A DNA stretch of 64,000 nucleotides from Pelargonium x hortorum (Eukaryota > Streptophyta > Magnoliopsida > Geraniales > Geraniaceae). Positions 1 to 10,450 of this stretch are shown here, one piece after another. Both the position numbers and the translations under genes were made by a program. Under the pieces are notes generated by a model. That model saw only the letters and a program-made list of their open reading frames with translations, searched no databases and had not been told where the DNA came from. Location of the stretch: contig JAYMTJ010000002.1 in NCBI GenBank assembly GCA_036897525.1, positions 62,001 to 126,000 of the forward strand. Reading direction: 5' to 3'. Numbering within the stretch: position 1 is the first letter of the stretch; each line of letters opens with the position of its first letter.

Positions 1-2009
1 GGTGCAGCAGCAGTCCAGCCCTAATTTATTGAGTGTTTTTGAAGTAATAACCAAAGCAAAGCACAAACAAATAGTATAAAATTATACAGGAAGAGCTTTT
101 AAAAGTATCATTAAAGCGCATCGAAAACCGGATAAAATATGTAGAATAATTACAATATACATTAATAGAAAGTGCAAGGCATTAATTCTAAAGGTCCCGC
201 GGAATTCTAATACTAAAAAAAGTAGAGCTGTAGTAAAGAGTAAAAGGAAAGAGGGGATTCAAATCGGGTTAGGACAAAGCTTAGATAAAGTAGCTATGTT
301 AAAGCCTCCTCTAAAATTAGACTCAATAAGACTCATTTCAAGCCCTATCCTATAAGGTCCCCTCTTTTCCCTAGTAATTAGGAATTTTACCTAACCGGCT
401 TGTAAAGGAGGACTCTTTAAGATATATCAATGATAAAGCACTTAAACCTAACCTAATACATTTACAAAGAAATTTCCCCGCTTTCTACAAGTAAGACTGC
501 GTTGGCTTTCCAATTGACATGTACCCGAGCATAATATTATTTACCGAACTCTAGTCTCTGGCATTTCAGGACATTTAGTAGAGAAAACGGGTAGTTTCAG
601 ATAAATTAGATATAATTTGTAATTCCCCCGAATTTGTAACAAAAGCATTCCTTATTTTCTTTAGAGTTTAGGACTTCAAAGTAAGAAAGAATATTCGTTG
701 CGGCATTTATCAAGGGGTACCTCAACAGAGATTCGTAGTCTAAGGAATTTCGTACAGAATAGAAAGGCTAAACATTTCAAGGGAGCTCCTGAAACAGAGT
801 GGATTAGCGACTCTAAATCTTAATCTTATTTGCTCACCAAAGCCCCCTAAATATTTTAACTCTTTAGCTAGAAAGACTTAAAAAAAACCCTTTAAAGATA
901 TAACCAAAAAAAAGAATTTACGGATCTAAAAAAAGGGACTCTTTTAGTTGTCTAGATTCCTCCTAATTCTCTAAGCTAACTTCTTGAGAAAATGCCTGAG
1001 GAACTAAAACAAAGTGCTTCTTTTTTACTGACCGCCTTCCTAAAGTAAAGCCCGAGAAGTCCAGAAAGATCCTAGCTTTAGCCTTTATATCGATCGAGTC
1101 TTCCTTTTTTTTTTTATCGATAACACGAAATCTCTAAATAAGGGTGCTCGGAAAAGTCATTTTTGTATTATATGAGAATGAAAGGAACCCTTGTTAACTA
1201 AAAGAAATACAGTATCTATTGTCTATGTTAGGATAATGTATTTCAGTAGGACAAAAAGCCGCAGGAGTGTGGTAACTGGGATTCTAGTCTAGAGTTGCTA
1301 AAAAGATTTTACCGGGATCTTAGTCTTATATAAGGGCTTCTAATCGCATCAGTTTTTAAGGATTCATAAGTTTTAAACAGCCCCGAGTCTCATCTCTACC
1401 TTATTCTTCGGCACTAAGCTAGCTTCACTAGTGAGAATATACCTCTAAAATCCCCATATTTTATCTGAAAAGAGTTTATAGCAATTAAAGGAGGGAGTAA
1501 GGTGTCTTATCTTCAAGTTTTTAGAGAAATTTCTAATGTGGTACAAATAAAGAGTGCCCCTATACCTATAGTTCCTATAGTCCTGACTTACTACACATAG
1601 ATATAAAAAGGGTCCTCGATTCTTTTTTGTTTGGGGATCAATAACAGTTAAGGAGTTTCTTTTTATTCTATATTACGCGATTCTCGTTTTAAAAGGGCTC
1701 CTGTAAGGAGGAGTTGTACCTCATTTAAAGGTAAGTCTTAATTTCCTTGGGAGATCTGCCTATTCTTTCTATATTTATACTGGTTACTAGATCCTAGGTT
1801 TTTTAGGTGTTCTTTGTGGATTTTTTGAAGGGGGAATATTTACATTCAAGCAAAGCGAGGTTAAAATGGGAATTTCTACAAGTTCAGCTTTAGTTTCAGT
1901 TCAGATCTCTCTTTATAGAGTATATAGGTGTGCGACCCCAATCCCGGGTTTACTCTTTAGTACCATTAAAACGGGCCAGAACTCCTAAGCAAAACTTAGA
2001 AAACCGAGA

Positions 2010-2032
2010 AGGAGCTCCTCGAGGGGACCCCT
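2010..2032. repeat. compound G+C palindrome cluster
   Basis: Three short palindromes overlap within 23 bases: AGGAGCTCCT (2010-2019), CCTCGAGG (2017-2024) and AGGGGACCCCT (2022-2032, one central unpaired base). The surroundings are AT-rich. This is the densest example of the mini-palindrome family found throughout the window. Such clusters resemble the mobile G+C clusters and short dispersed repeats known from fungal and algal organelle genomes, but membership of any named family is inference. Confidence 0.6.
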
Positions 2033-3396
2033 ACTAGGTTGTATCCAGGCTTGTGAAAAACCTAAATTAAGTACAATGTTACAGCTTAGTAACTCTTTTA
2101 TCCTTATCAAGTATAAATGAAATCTAATATTCACTTCTTTCCACAGGGACTCATAAAAAACTTAGTTACCTAGATAATATACCTTCCAAGGTTCCTGCTT
2201 AAACTCTGGGTAAATCTAAATAAAGAGTAACGCTATTGTATACCTCGCAGCTCGGCTAGGCCTCATACATAAAGTGCAGAAAGACTCAAGGGGACCTCTC
2301 CTACTATTGGGAATTATCTTAAGTTTTTGGTAATCCTTTTAAAAAGCTTTTGCTGTTAACTAAATGGGTAAGCGCCTCCCCAGTTTGAGATGTTACAGCA
2401 AGGTACTTCTTAGATCAAACAAGGGTATTAGACGACAATACCCTACTTATTTTGCGGTCAGCATACTACACCGAGAAATTCCTCTCATATAAAGCCCGTT
2501 GCAAGAATTAAGGCGTCTTCAAACAATAACTCGTAAAGCTCAACGCATCAATTTTAGACTCCCATAAGACTTCTAAAACTAAGAAAGTCTCTTTACTTTA
2601 GGTAATTCCTCAGAACAAAAAACTCCTTGTTAATTTGTTTACCTCTTTCTCTGTATAAAGTCAGGAGAGACTCTTTTTAATATTTAGTAAATTCCTTATT
2701 TTAAGCAAGAATTGAAACTCTATTACTAGGATTTCCTGCTTCCTGACTACAATTTTAAGTATTTAAAAAAGGTCAAGGACAGTAAATCTACAATGGAAGC
2801 CTTTAGAGCCAATATTTACTAATAGAATTCAGAATTACTATCCCTGATTAGTTGAGGCAGTAAAAAGGTAAAGACAACATTTAGACTTTAGATCTACTCT
2901 TTTCCCTTGCCTTAAACCAACAGAACTCCTCCCCTTTGTATTGGAATTAATACCGTCTCGATTTGCTTTATCGTAAGCGTACAAACTCAGGAATACCCCG
3001 CTCTAGCAAACCTTAGGAACCCTATCCCGGTATAGGCCTTCTCATGTGTGTTTTCTATTTGCTTTTAAAGCTTACTTTTCTTTTAAGTAGGAAATACCTT
3101 TCTTTATACAGGGTTTTTAGCAATTGACAAAGTTTAGAATTCTACCTAACAGGGATCCTAGCAAGGGGTGGGCGAAGTCAAGGTATGTGAGAATTGGGCA
3201 AAAATGCTAAAAACATTCTATTTATGTGAAGTTCCGTATGATACCCCGGGATCCTTTATTTCCTTTTAGTATTTTAGTATAAGACACTATGGAGGGATAG
3301 CTCTTTGCCACTATTTAAGAGTATTCTATTATGTATGTACAAATTTTCTTGCTTCAATCAATTTTGATGTAGCTCGCAAAAGGTGGGTCCTCTTGA

Positions 3397-3493
3397 TAAT
3401 TATATCTGGGTAACCTTGTAATTCTGAGTTAGGAAAGCCATATACTCTATAAAACTCAATTATGTAACAGAAGTAAAAGACTCTATAACAAAA
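3397..3493 (+). repeat. dispersed repeat R1, copy 1
   Basis: This segment aligns with 45854-45941 in the same orientation. The shared blocks, in order, are ATATCTGGGTAAC, TTCTGAGTTAGGAAA, a CTATAT-type stretch, and TAACAGAAGTARAAGACT followed by AACAAAG-like bases. Copy 1 is about ten bases longer in the middle. Identity outside the indel is roughly 80 percent by eye. Both copies are preceded by GGGTCC, so the relationship may start 15 to 20 bases earlier. Function is unknown; the divergence suggests an old duplication. Confidence 0.75.
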
Positions 3494-3845
3494 AGATATT
3501 ACTCTTACCCGGAACCCCTTTATCAGTGCGGAAGAAAATACACCAAGTCAACTTGACAGCGTAAGGAATTAGAATAAGCCGGGGTTTTAGTTAGGACTCT
3601 AGACAGAGTATACCCTTGCTGGCAATTTTCTTTCCCCACACCCTAGGAAAGGGCCCCCGTAAATTGGTAAAGAGCCCCTGTCTTTATTCCTTTACCGCAA
3701 AATCTTTCTAATCTGGATTAATTATACAACCTAAGAGAAAAGGATGCCTTATAAGATAAGTAAGAGCTGCCTAAAAAAAACACTAACTTGATAAGCTCCA
3801 TTAGAACAACAGCGATCCTTAGTCCCTAGTAAGTCTCTCTCTTAT

Positions 3846-3989
3846 CTATCTAAGTCCTATCAGCAACAGCATCTCCACTGTCTGTGCTCGCTCGTACTGC
3901 TCTGTCTGTTCCAGCTTCTTAATATAGCAACCACCACCGCCTTCCTTATTCCAAATCTGAGAGTATGGTGCCTCACATTTTAGTTTTAG
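3846..3989 (-). other. protein-like open frame, fragment (47 codons)
   Basis: A G+C-richer patch holds a 47-codon minus-strand frame that is closed by TAG and has a stop just before it and no good start, so it is at best a fragment. The translation begins LKLKCEAPYSQIWNK, has a run of four glycines, then a helix-like stretch with the sequence KKLEQTEQYERAQ, and ends in LLLIGLR. The charged, low-cysteine composition looks more like protein than most random frames in the window. I do not recognise it. It could be a decayed piece of a gene, or a chance frame in a patch that lacks AT-rich stops. Confidence 0.22.
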
Positions 3990-5334
3990 TTATGTACTTC
4001 TTCTTCCTGCCTGAAACCTGAGACTTATACTGATACTGACAAGCATTTTTTTCTTGCGAAGGCGTTCTAATTCCAATAAGCAAAAATTTCCTCCTATCCT
4101 AAGTTTTTTTAATATGACTCAATATTTTAAGACTTCAGTGTCCTATGCTTTCTCAATTACACTAAATAATATAGGTCTTTATATTTACTCTCTAGTCCTT
4201 AAGGACTTAACTATTAACGAGATTTGAACCAGGGTCCTTGCTTATTCCATTCGTATTTTGCTTTGGGAATTCCCGGTCGGGTAAGTAGTTGAAAACCAAA
4301 TTAAAGCGCCTTTAGACTTTAGACATCTTACTTACATTAAGTTTACCCCTTGTTTTGTTTGAACTCCCGAAGCTTTTTTTGATATTGATAAGAGAATAGC
4401 TAGGTCAAGAAACTGCTGGAGACCCTTTGGAAAAGATAGTAACCTGCTTCAGGGGGTTCCGCTGTATTGAAATTTTATGCTATTAAAAGTTTTGCTGGCT
4501 CTATAAAATAGTTCTCGATTACTTATATTAGCGCTTTTTAGACTCTTTTGTTGTATCTGAAAACTCTATATTTTACTGCAAACCTAAGCCTTTCACTAGT
4601 TTTTTTTTACAGGTTGCTGCTTGAGTAGCTTAAGAATTATACCACCTTCATTCGTTATAACGAGTTTTCGGACTATACAAATCTTTCATTTTACCGGTCC
4701 AAGTTCTTATACTTTTGCAAAGGGACTCTTGGATATAGGTCCATTTTCTTCGTTTGTTTTAACTTCTTAGATTAGCGTTCCCCCATACATAACTGCACTG
4801 CGAAATTAGATTAGAGTAATACTTCTTTTTTTTTTGTAAAATCACCTATAAAGTTCTACACCCATCTCATCTTGGATTAAATATTGATGAGATTCTATCT
4901 TTAATTTCTTTTTGTATTTGTATAAGAATTTTTGGCAGAGTTAAAATCTTAGTGGGAGATAAAAGCTTACTAAAGAATAATCATAGACGAGGTTAAAGAA
5001 TAAACAAATAGGATAAGGTTCAAAGTCTAGATGACGGGGATGAGTACTAAAACCTTGTTTAAACATCCAAGTAACTCTGAAAATGCTTGTTTTTGAGATA
5101 TTTTTACACTTATACTCTTGGTGAACCCTGTTCCGCGCCTAAGAAGAGCAAAATTCAGGTATAATAGGAGTATTCTGCCAAATTTTTTTAGTCAATAAGT
5201 CTTACTTTATTTAAGATGGTGTATACTAGGCAATAGGGTTCCCTCACGAAGATCTGTAAAAGTCTCCGTCCTGTGTATGCAATGTAAGCGAGAGTTAAAT
5301 AATTAAATAAGTAGGGAGATCCCATTCCTATTAG
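3990..5334. other. gene-free AT-rich DNA
   Basis: No supported gene. Apart from the tRNA-like element at 4219-4292 the stretch holds only AT-rich sequence with homopolymer runs of T and occasional G+C mini-clusters. Confidence 0.45.
4219..4292 (-). repeat. tRNA-like repeat T1, copy 1
   Basis: Read on the minus strand this 74-base segment runs from TCAACTAC to GGTTCAAATCTC. It aligns over its full length with 49620-49692 (73 bases). The 3' end matches the T-loop/B-box consensus of tRNA genes (GGTTCAAAT), and the 73-74 base length equals that of a tRNA. The stem after the T-loop does not pair (CCTGG against CTCGT) and no acceptor stem forms, so this is not a working tRNA. It is either a decayed tRNA copy or a tRNA-derived repeat. 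The two copies agree best around the B-box, the central anticodon-arm region and the GTAGTTGA end. Confidence 0.5.
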
Positions 5335-5634
5335 GGTTTTCTAATATTGTGTATTTTAATATTAATAGATAGCGTTTTAAGTAAGGGAGAAATTCCTCTA
5401 GTGTTATTTAGCTTATCGTACATAGAGGATATAATCCTTAGAAGTACATACACGAATCTATCTACCCAACTGAAGCCCTGCGTAGGGAGGGCAATGCTTT
5501 ATAGTTTAATGCTAGTATACACCTTAAACTTTGAAGACCAGAAAACTTTCAATTCATTGCTTAAACTAATTGAATTGAAATTCCAAATAACACCGAGAAA
5601 AGGCTTCCCATTTCCAATCCAGAATGCCCTGTAA
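5335..5634 (+). CDS. unassigned open frame, 95 aa from a TTG start
   Basis: This is one of the longest frames without any standard stop in the window. It opens at 5335; the first usable start is TTG at 5347. The translation starts CILILIDSVLSKGEIPLVLF, is hydrophobic in the first 20 residues, then mixed, with a basic C-terminal stretch containing TPRKGFPFPIQNAL. Codon first positions are fairly purine-rich, as in real genes. There is no convincing ribosome-binding site and there are no neighbours. I recognise no family. A chance frame of this length is expected about once in a window of this size, so the call is weak. Confidence 0.2.
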   Translation, partial: GFLILCILILIDSVLSKGEIPLVLFSLSYIEDIILRSTYTNLSTQLKPCVGRAMLYSLMLVYTLNFEDQKTFNSLLKLIELKFQITPRKGFPFPIQNAL

Positions 5635-8600
5635 ATAGAACCTTTTATTCTCTAAACTAAACCAGAAACCTTCTTAATCAAAAAAGACTGATTATTTATA
5701 TCAAAATAAGAACTTGTTCTGAAACTTAACTGATATAAGCTATTTCCTAGAACCCCTTATAACCAACAAAAAAGGAAAACAGCACTTCTTTCAGTCACTG
5801 AAATTGCTTAACTTTACTGCACTGAAAAAAACCTAGGACTTAAGGCTTCCTAAATTATTAAAGAGAAATTAAAAACTTTAGAAAGGCTCTATTCTATACT
5901 TCAACCCATACCTCTCCAGCTTGCAGCTTTGCCTAAAATATCAGGACCTCTTGCACTTGACTTTATTTACTACAACTTACAAAAAAAACATAGGGACTCG
6001 ATTGAGTAGCTCAAAACTTCACTGGCAATTTACCTCCGAAAGTCCTTTTATATCCTGTAAACCTAGACTCGGGTTTCTCCTTTCTCATTAGTTGATTTCC
6101 TTATTATTTACCTTTCCAGATTAGTCAGACTGAACCTACGAAATAGCTAACACTTGAGCTTTGATTTGCCCTATAACTTATAAGTAATCCGGAACCCTCT
6201 TTTCTGATATGCTTTTCTAGCACCCTTTGTTAGGATCTGAAATGGAATCCCTTCTTAAGAATACCTTGTACCGAACGAGAAACAAGGGACAGAAACTTCG
6301 AATTTCCTACTAGCGAAATTTCATCTAGGAGCCACCACCTAGACAGGAGAAAGCTTAAATTCAAAAAAAAAAAGGCAATGTACAAAGATTAGGGCGGGCT
6401 ATTCATAGTATCTAACAAGCTCTTGGAACACTTGTGCGCGCTTATGCTTTACCTTATAAGTGTAAGAGAGCTCCATATAAAATTATCTTTGACATTGGAG
6501 ACGGAAGACAGAGATTAGAGGAGAGAAGTACCCTTCTTATATTATTGGGAGCGTTTTGATAATCGAAGGCTAAAGATTTTGTTGGTAAGTTGTCCTAATA
6601 ATCCCAGATAAAATAAATATATATAAGACTTACCGAGTTTCGAATCATGTCTATATAAATGCGGGATTGAGGAATAGGGCGGAGGCTTAGTAGCAAAAGA
6701 GTAATAAAAAAGGTTTAAGAGTCTTTATTTAGATTTGGTACAGACCCGCCTAGCGCGCCCAATATGGAAAATTGAATATCCCAACAGTAGTCTATAGGTT
6801 CCTGACTCTTACCCGCCGCTAATCAATCTATATCCACATCCACGGGACCCCTTTTTTATTCGAGATTAAATCGCTCTACAAATAAGGAGTTCCCTAAGGT
6901 TTAATATTAGCGCCCAGTATATTTATATAATTGAGGAATGGCGGACTTACTATTACCTTTCTCTTATTCTTGTCTCAAAGTTCTTCAGTAGTATATTAGT
7001 CGTTTTTTCAACTAATTCTAGGTTAAAACTCTGAATTCTTAATTTCTTAATCTTCTAAAGATTAGGAGTTGTCCTTAACTATCTTGTTCTATTGTAGCAC
7101 TTAATCTTAAAAGTTCCTGGAATTCCTATATTTAGGAAATAGTTCACAAGTATTCTTTTGCAAGTAAAGGGACTCGGTCTCTGCTCTTAAATTCAAAAAA
7201 ATCCATATTGAAGTTAGACGCTTTTTTACAAACAGTACGCTTTGAACCCTCAACCTTTCGTTAATTTGAGGGGCGATTTGCAGGATACGAATTCATTATT
7301 CGGCAGAAGTAGACTTAATCTAGGTTTCTATCTAAGTGATTCTCGTGATCAATAAACAAGGAAACAAGGGGGTTTGTTTGGTTTGGTTAGTTACGTCTTT
7401 AGAAGTTTTGGACTGGTAAATGCTTTATTTTAACTTTTAGGTTCGTAATGCGATAGGAGTAAAACTAGCACTAAGGGCTCTCGAATCTCCTTAGATATTT
7501 ATAAACTACTGCTCGATTCCTAATTCTATTTTTATTTAAGTTCCTTCCTTGTTAGTACATTCTTTTTTACTAAGCTAAGCCCTACTCGTTGCTAATACAA
7601 TTCTGGTTGGAGTACTTCCCTATTGTATTGAGTGAGTCCAAGTCTAGATATCCGCGCAATAAAAGAACTTCATTCTATAATGAGCATCTCCCCTGTGTGT
7701 TGAACGTATAGATTATATAATTAGTACCAGAGCTTTTTCTTCTAATCTAAAGAGTTTAGAGTTGTCTTCAGGAAGTTGAATCTCATAAAAGCCACAGCCC
7801 TTTTTTTTGTCTAATGTACCCTGGGCATCTAAATATCCGATAACTAGTAATAAGAGTATTCCGAATCTGCATACTCAGAGAAAACTTAAAAATCTAGAGA
7901 CTTATAGAAATTTGTAAAAGTATTGTCGAGGAAAGATACATTATTAGAGTTTTTTTTTACTTGTTTGCTTTTCGTTTTATATGTCTCTTGGCCCGAAAAT
8001 AGTTGCTGCAATTACAAGGGTGTCCCTCGTTTTCGAGATGTTGCGCACTCGTTTAGTTCAACAAAACTAACCCAACCTATTAGTATTCACCAAAATCCAT
8101 AAGGGACAATACCGATTCTGGTAAGAGTGTAATTATATTTCTTTCTCAAAGCATTATTACAAATAAACAAATAAGTAGAAATTTCTTTGTTTCATCTTCA
8201 GTCCAGTATTAAGTATTTCTCATAGTAGTAGTCTCAAAAGAATAAGTAACTCGATAGTATGAGTCTTTTCCCGAACTAGAGTCCCCTTTGTCTAGTATAT
8301 GTTATATTGCCCACCCCTATGTTGTAGATACTGAGTTAGAAATATCTTCATCAACATGAAAATGAAAACAAAAAAAAAGTTTCTAATAGCACTTTAAAGC
8401 GTTGATACTCCTCCCCAAGAAAGGGTTATCTAAGGTATTTCAAGGGCCCCCTTACAGGGTATCCGACACTCAGTAGGCAAACTTACAAGTCCTTCTCTAG
8501 CAAATGGTTAGGAGTTACTCCAAAGAGGAATGTAGCTAGGAAAGCCTTTACTTAAATAAGTAATACACATTTTTTATAAACCCTTATACAAGAAACAAAG

Positions 8601-9582
8601 ATATTTATTATTATTATTAAATGAAACAGAACTAACTTATGGAATAATCGGTCTTCAAGTCAAGGAGATAACTAGCACTTGCCTGAGGCTATTCGACTTC
8701 TAACCCGCTTGCACTTAATTAAACAAATTATAGACCCCCCAATACTGCTTGTAATTCTTAGAAAAGAACCCCTAAGTATAACCGGGAACAGCCCAGGAGC
8801 CCTTTTTGTATATCAATTTCTTAGAGGCTTTTACTTTCCCTTCCTGTGACTACAACGAAAATATGAAAACAACCTTTACTTTTACATACACTTTAGTCTT
8901 TAGTATAGGATTTCCAGGATAATCAATCTTTTAGGGGCTTGCAATAGGCGACCCTTTTTTTAATAGACTCTAGAGTATTAAAAAATTTTTAAGTCTATTT
9001 TGGTCCTAAGGTTTCTTTTGATTATTAGAAAGTTAGACACAGAAGAGCTTTTTTCTAGGAAATATACACAACAAACAATAAGGATAATCCAGGAATACCC
9101 GAGGAGTATAATCCATCCCTATAAACCTACCCTACAGACTATTGCTATCTATGAACTTCCCTTGCAGCAGATACAGGAAAACACTGACAAAAGAACTAAC
9201 TCTTAAATTAATTCTCTTGCCCAAAGCTCTATAAATGGAGAATAGAAACCTTCTAGTGCATTGATGTTTTCCTTTTTTTTAATCCAATATTTTGGTTATA
9301 CTAATCTAATATCTAGGACTCCCCTAACCTAAAAATGACTTTTTCGTCTGCCAGCCGCTACAAGGTAAGAGAGCTCTGTCTTTTGTTTCAATGAGGTATT
9401 CCCCTTCCTATGCACTTCATGATGTAAGATACCCCTATGCTTATATGAAAAAATCATTTAAAAAGACCTGCTTCATATGGATATTTCGCTACCTCTTCTT
9501 AACTTCAGAATTTCCCGGAGCGTTATTCTTTATTCTTGAGTTAAACTAGACTACTAGTTTCTCAAACTAAACAATTCCTTCT
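5635..9582. other. gene-free AT-rich DNA
   Basis: About 4 kb without a supportable gene. It contains G+C mini-clusters such as the near-palindrome AAGGGCCCCCTT at 8442-8453, and a (TTA) run at 8605-8619. The reading frames present are short and have the composition of random AT-rich sequence. Confidence 0.45.
8442..8453. repeat. G+C mini-palindrome
   Basis: AAGGGCCCCCTT, palindromic apart from uneven G and C run lengths, in AT-rich DNA. It is a clean member of the window-wide cluster family. Similar ones are AGGGGCCCT at 29729-29737 and AGGGGCCCCT at 49153-49162. Confidence 0.6.
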
Positions 9583-10450
9583 TTATTCAGTTCACCTCCT
9601 TCAATTAGCAACTGTTCCTAACAAATAGATTCTGTCTCATACACCTTTAGCAACACCCGCGGTCAATTGACCGGAACTGGTTGGTTTACATAATCCAAAA
9701 CTGAAAGTGGTTCTGGCACAGAAGAGAGTATTTACTCCTTTACCGACAAAGAAAAAAACAAGGTTTCCATCAGCAACAAGAGATTCCTATCTTATAGAAA
9801 CACCTAGGAATGTACTCTCAAGACAATCCAGTTTTGTATCAAGTACTTCTCCTTAGTAAAGAAAGTTGTTACAGCAATGACACTAGACAGAATGAGTACA
9901 AGAAGCAAAAGCACTAACAAACTCTGGCTGTACTGTCAAAAGAGCTTAGGAGAATTAGACTCAGTCTTAATGTTTTTCCTTAGCCTTAGTCTGTTTTAGA
10001 GATAGCAACACTTAGCAAGAATTCAAAGCAATTCCTCTCCTTTAGAATACACCTTATTTCAACTGCTTTGGAATCTAAGAAACAAGAATAGCAAAAAAAA
10101 CCAAGATAATCCGTTTCGTTTATGTTATCCTGTACCAGCTATACATACACCATTAACAACTGAACTCATCTGTCATGATTAAGAGAGTCCCTCTAAGCAC
10201 TTATGTCCATTACCAAGAATAGAACTAATACAATTATCTGAACCACCTTTGCTAACTATACATAATTAAGACTATTATCGGAAGAGTTACCTGCTAAGAC
10301 TAAGAGCTCCACTGGCAAACAAACAAAGCTACAATTATCAGGTTTATGTTATCCTCCCTTCTATCAGCTTAGAATTATCCTCAATTAGCAACATCGACTA
10401 GCTTGCAAAACAAAGATAAAAATAGGTTATTTACTAAGATAGCATTATAT
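9583..10450. other. island of different texture with protein-like frames and internal repeats
   Basis: The plus strand here is rich in A and C, with recurring TTAGCAAC or CAGCAAC motifs (near 9606, 9648, 9771, 10006 and 10385) and few G+C mini-clusters. GTTTATGTTATCCT occurs at 10118-10131 and again at 10342-10355. Long frames are open on both strands. On the plus strand 9629-9856 is open if TGA is read as tryptophan, with a basic, Ser/Thr/Pro-rich translation (for example KRVFTPLPTKKKTRFPSATR). On the minus strand 9804-9935 is open and encodes a Leu/Val run like a membrane helix. I cannot decide the strand. It may be old coding DNA or a degenerate repeat array. Confidence 0.3.
9804..9935 (-). 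other. short open frame with a possible membrane helix
   Basis: A 43-codon frame on the minus strand has an N-terminal QYSQSLLVLLLLVLILSSVI, which would make a good membrane-spanning helix, followed by a mixed tail with KEKYLIQNW. It lies inside the island at 9583-10450 and overlaps a longer frame on the other strand. There is no start codon at its beginning. I do not recognise it; a fragment or a chance frame are both possible. Confidence 0.18.

Larger units (their letters stand above)
1..3845. other. gene-free AT-rich DNA with G+C mini-clusters
   Basis: No reading frame here looks like a protein and no RNA gene is visible. The stretch carries many short clusters in which AAGGG or AAGGA is followed after one to three bases by CTC, TCC or CCT, at about one per 100 to 150 bases; examples lie near 716, 782, 932, 1140, 1606 and 1690. 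A compound cluster at 2010-2032 and one member of a dispersed repeat at 3397-3493 are listed separately. I see nothing else. Confidence 0.5.

Noticed and set aside
1140-1150. AAGGAG/AAGGG motifs as ribosome-binding sites
   Set aside because: They are far too frequent and are not followed by open frames; they belong to the mini-cluster family.
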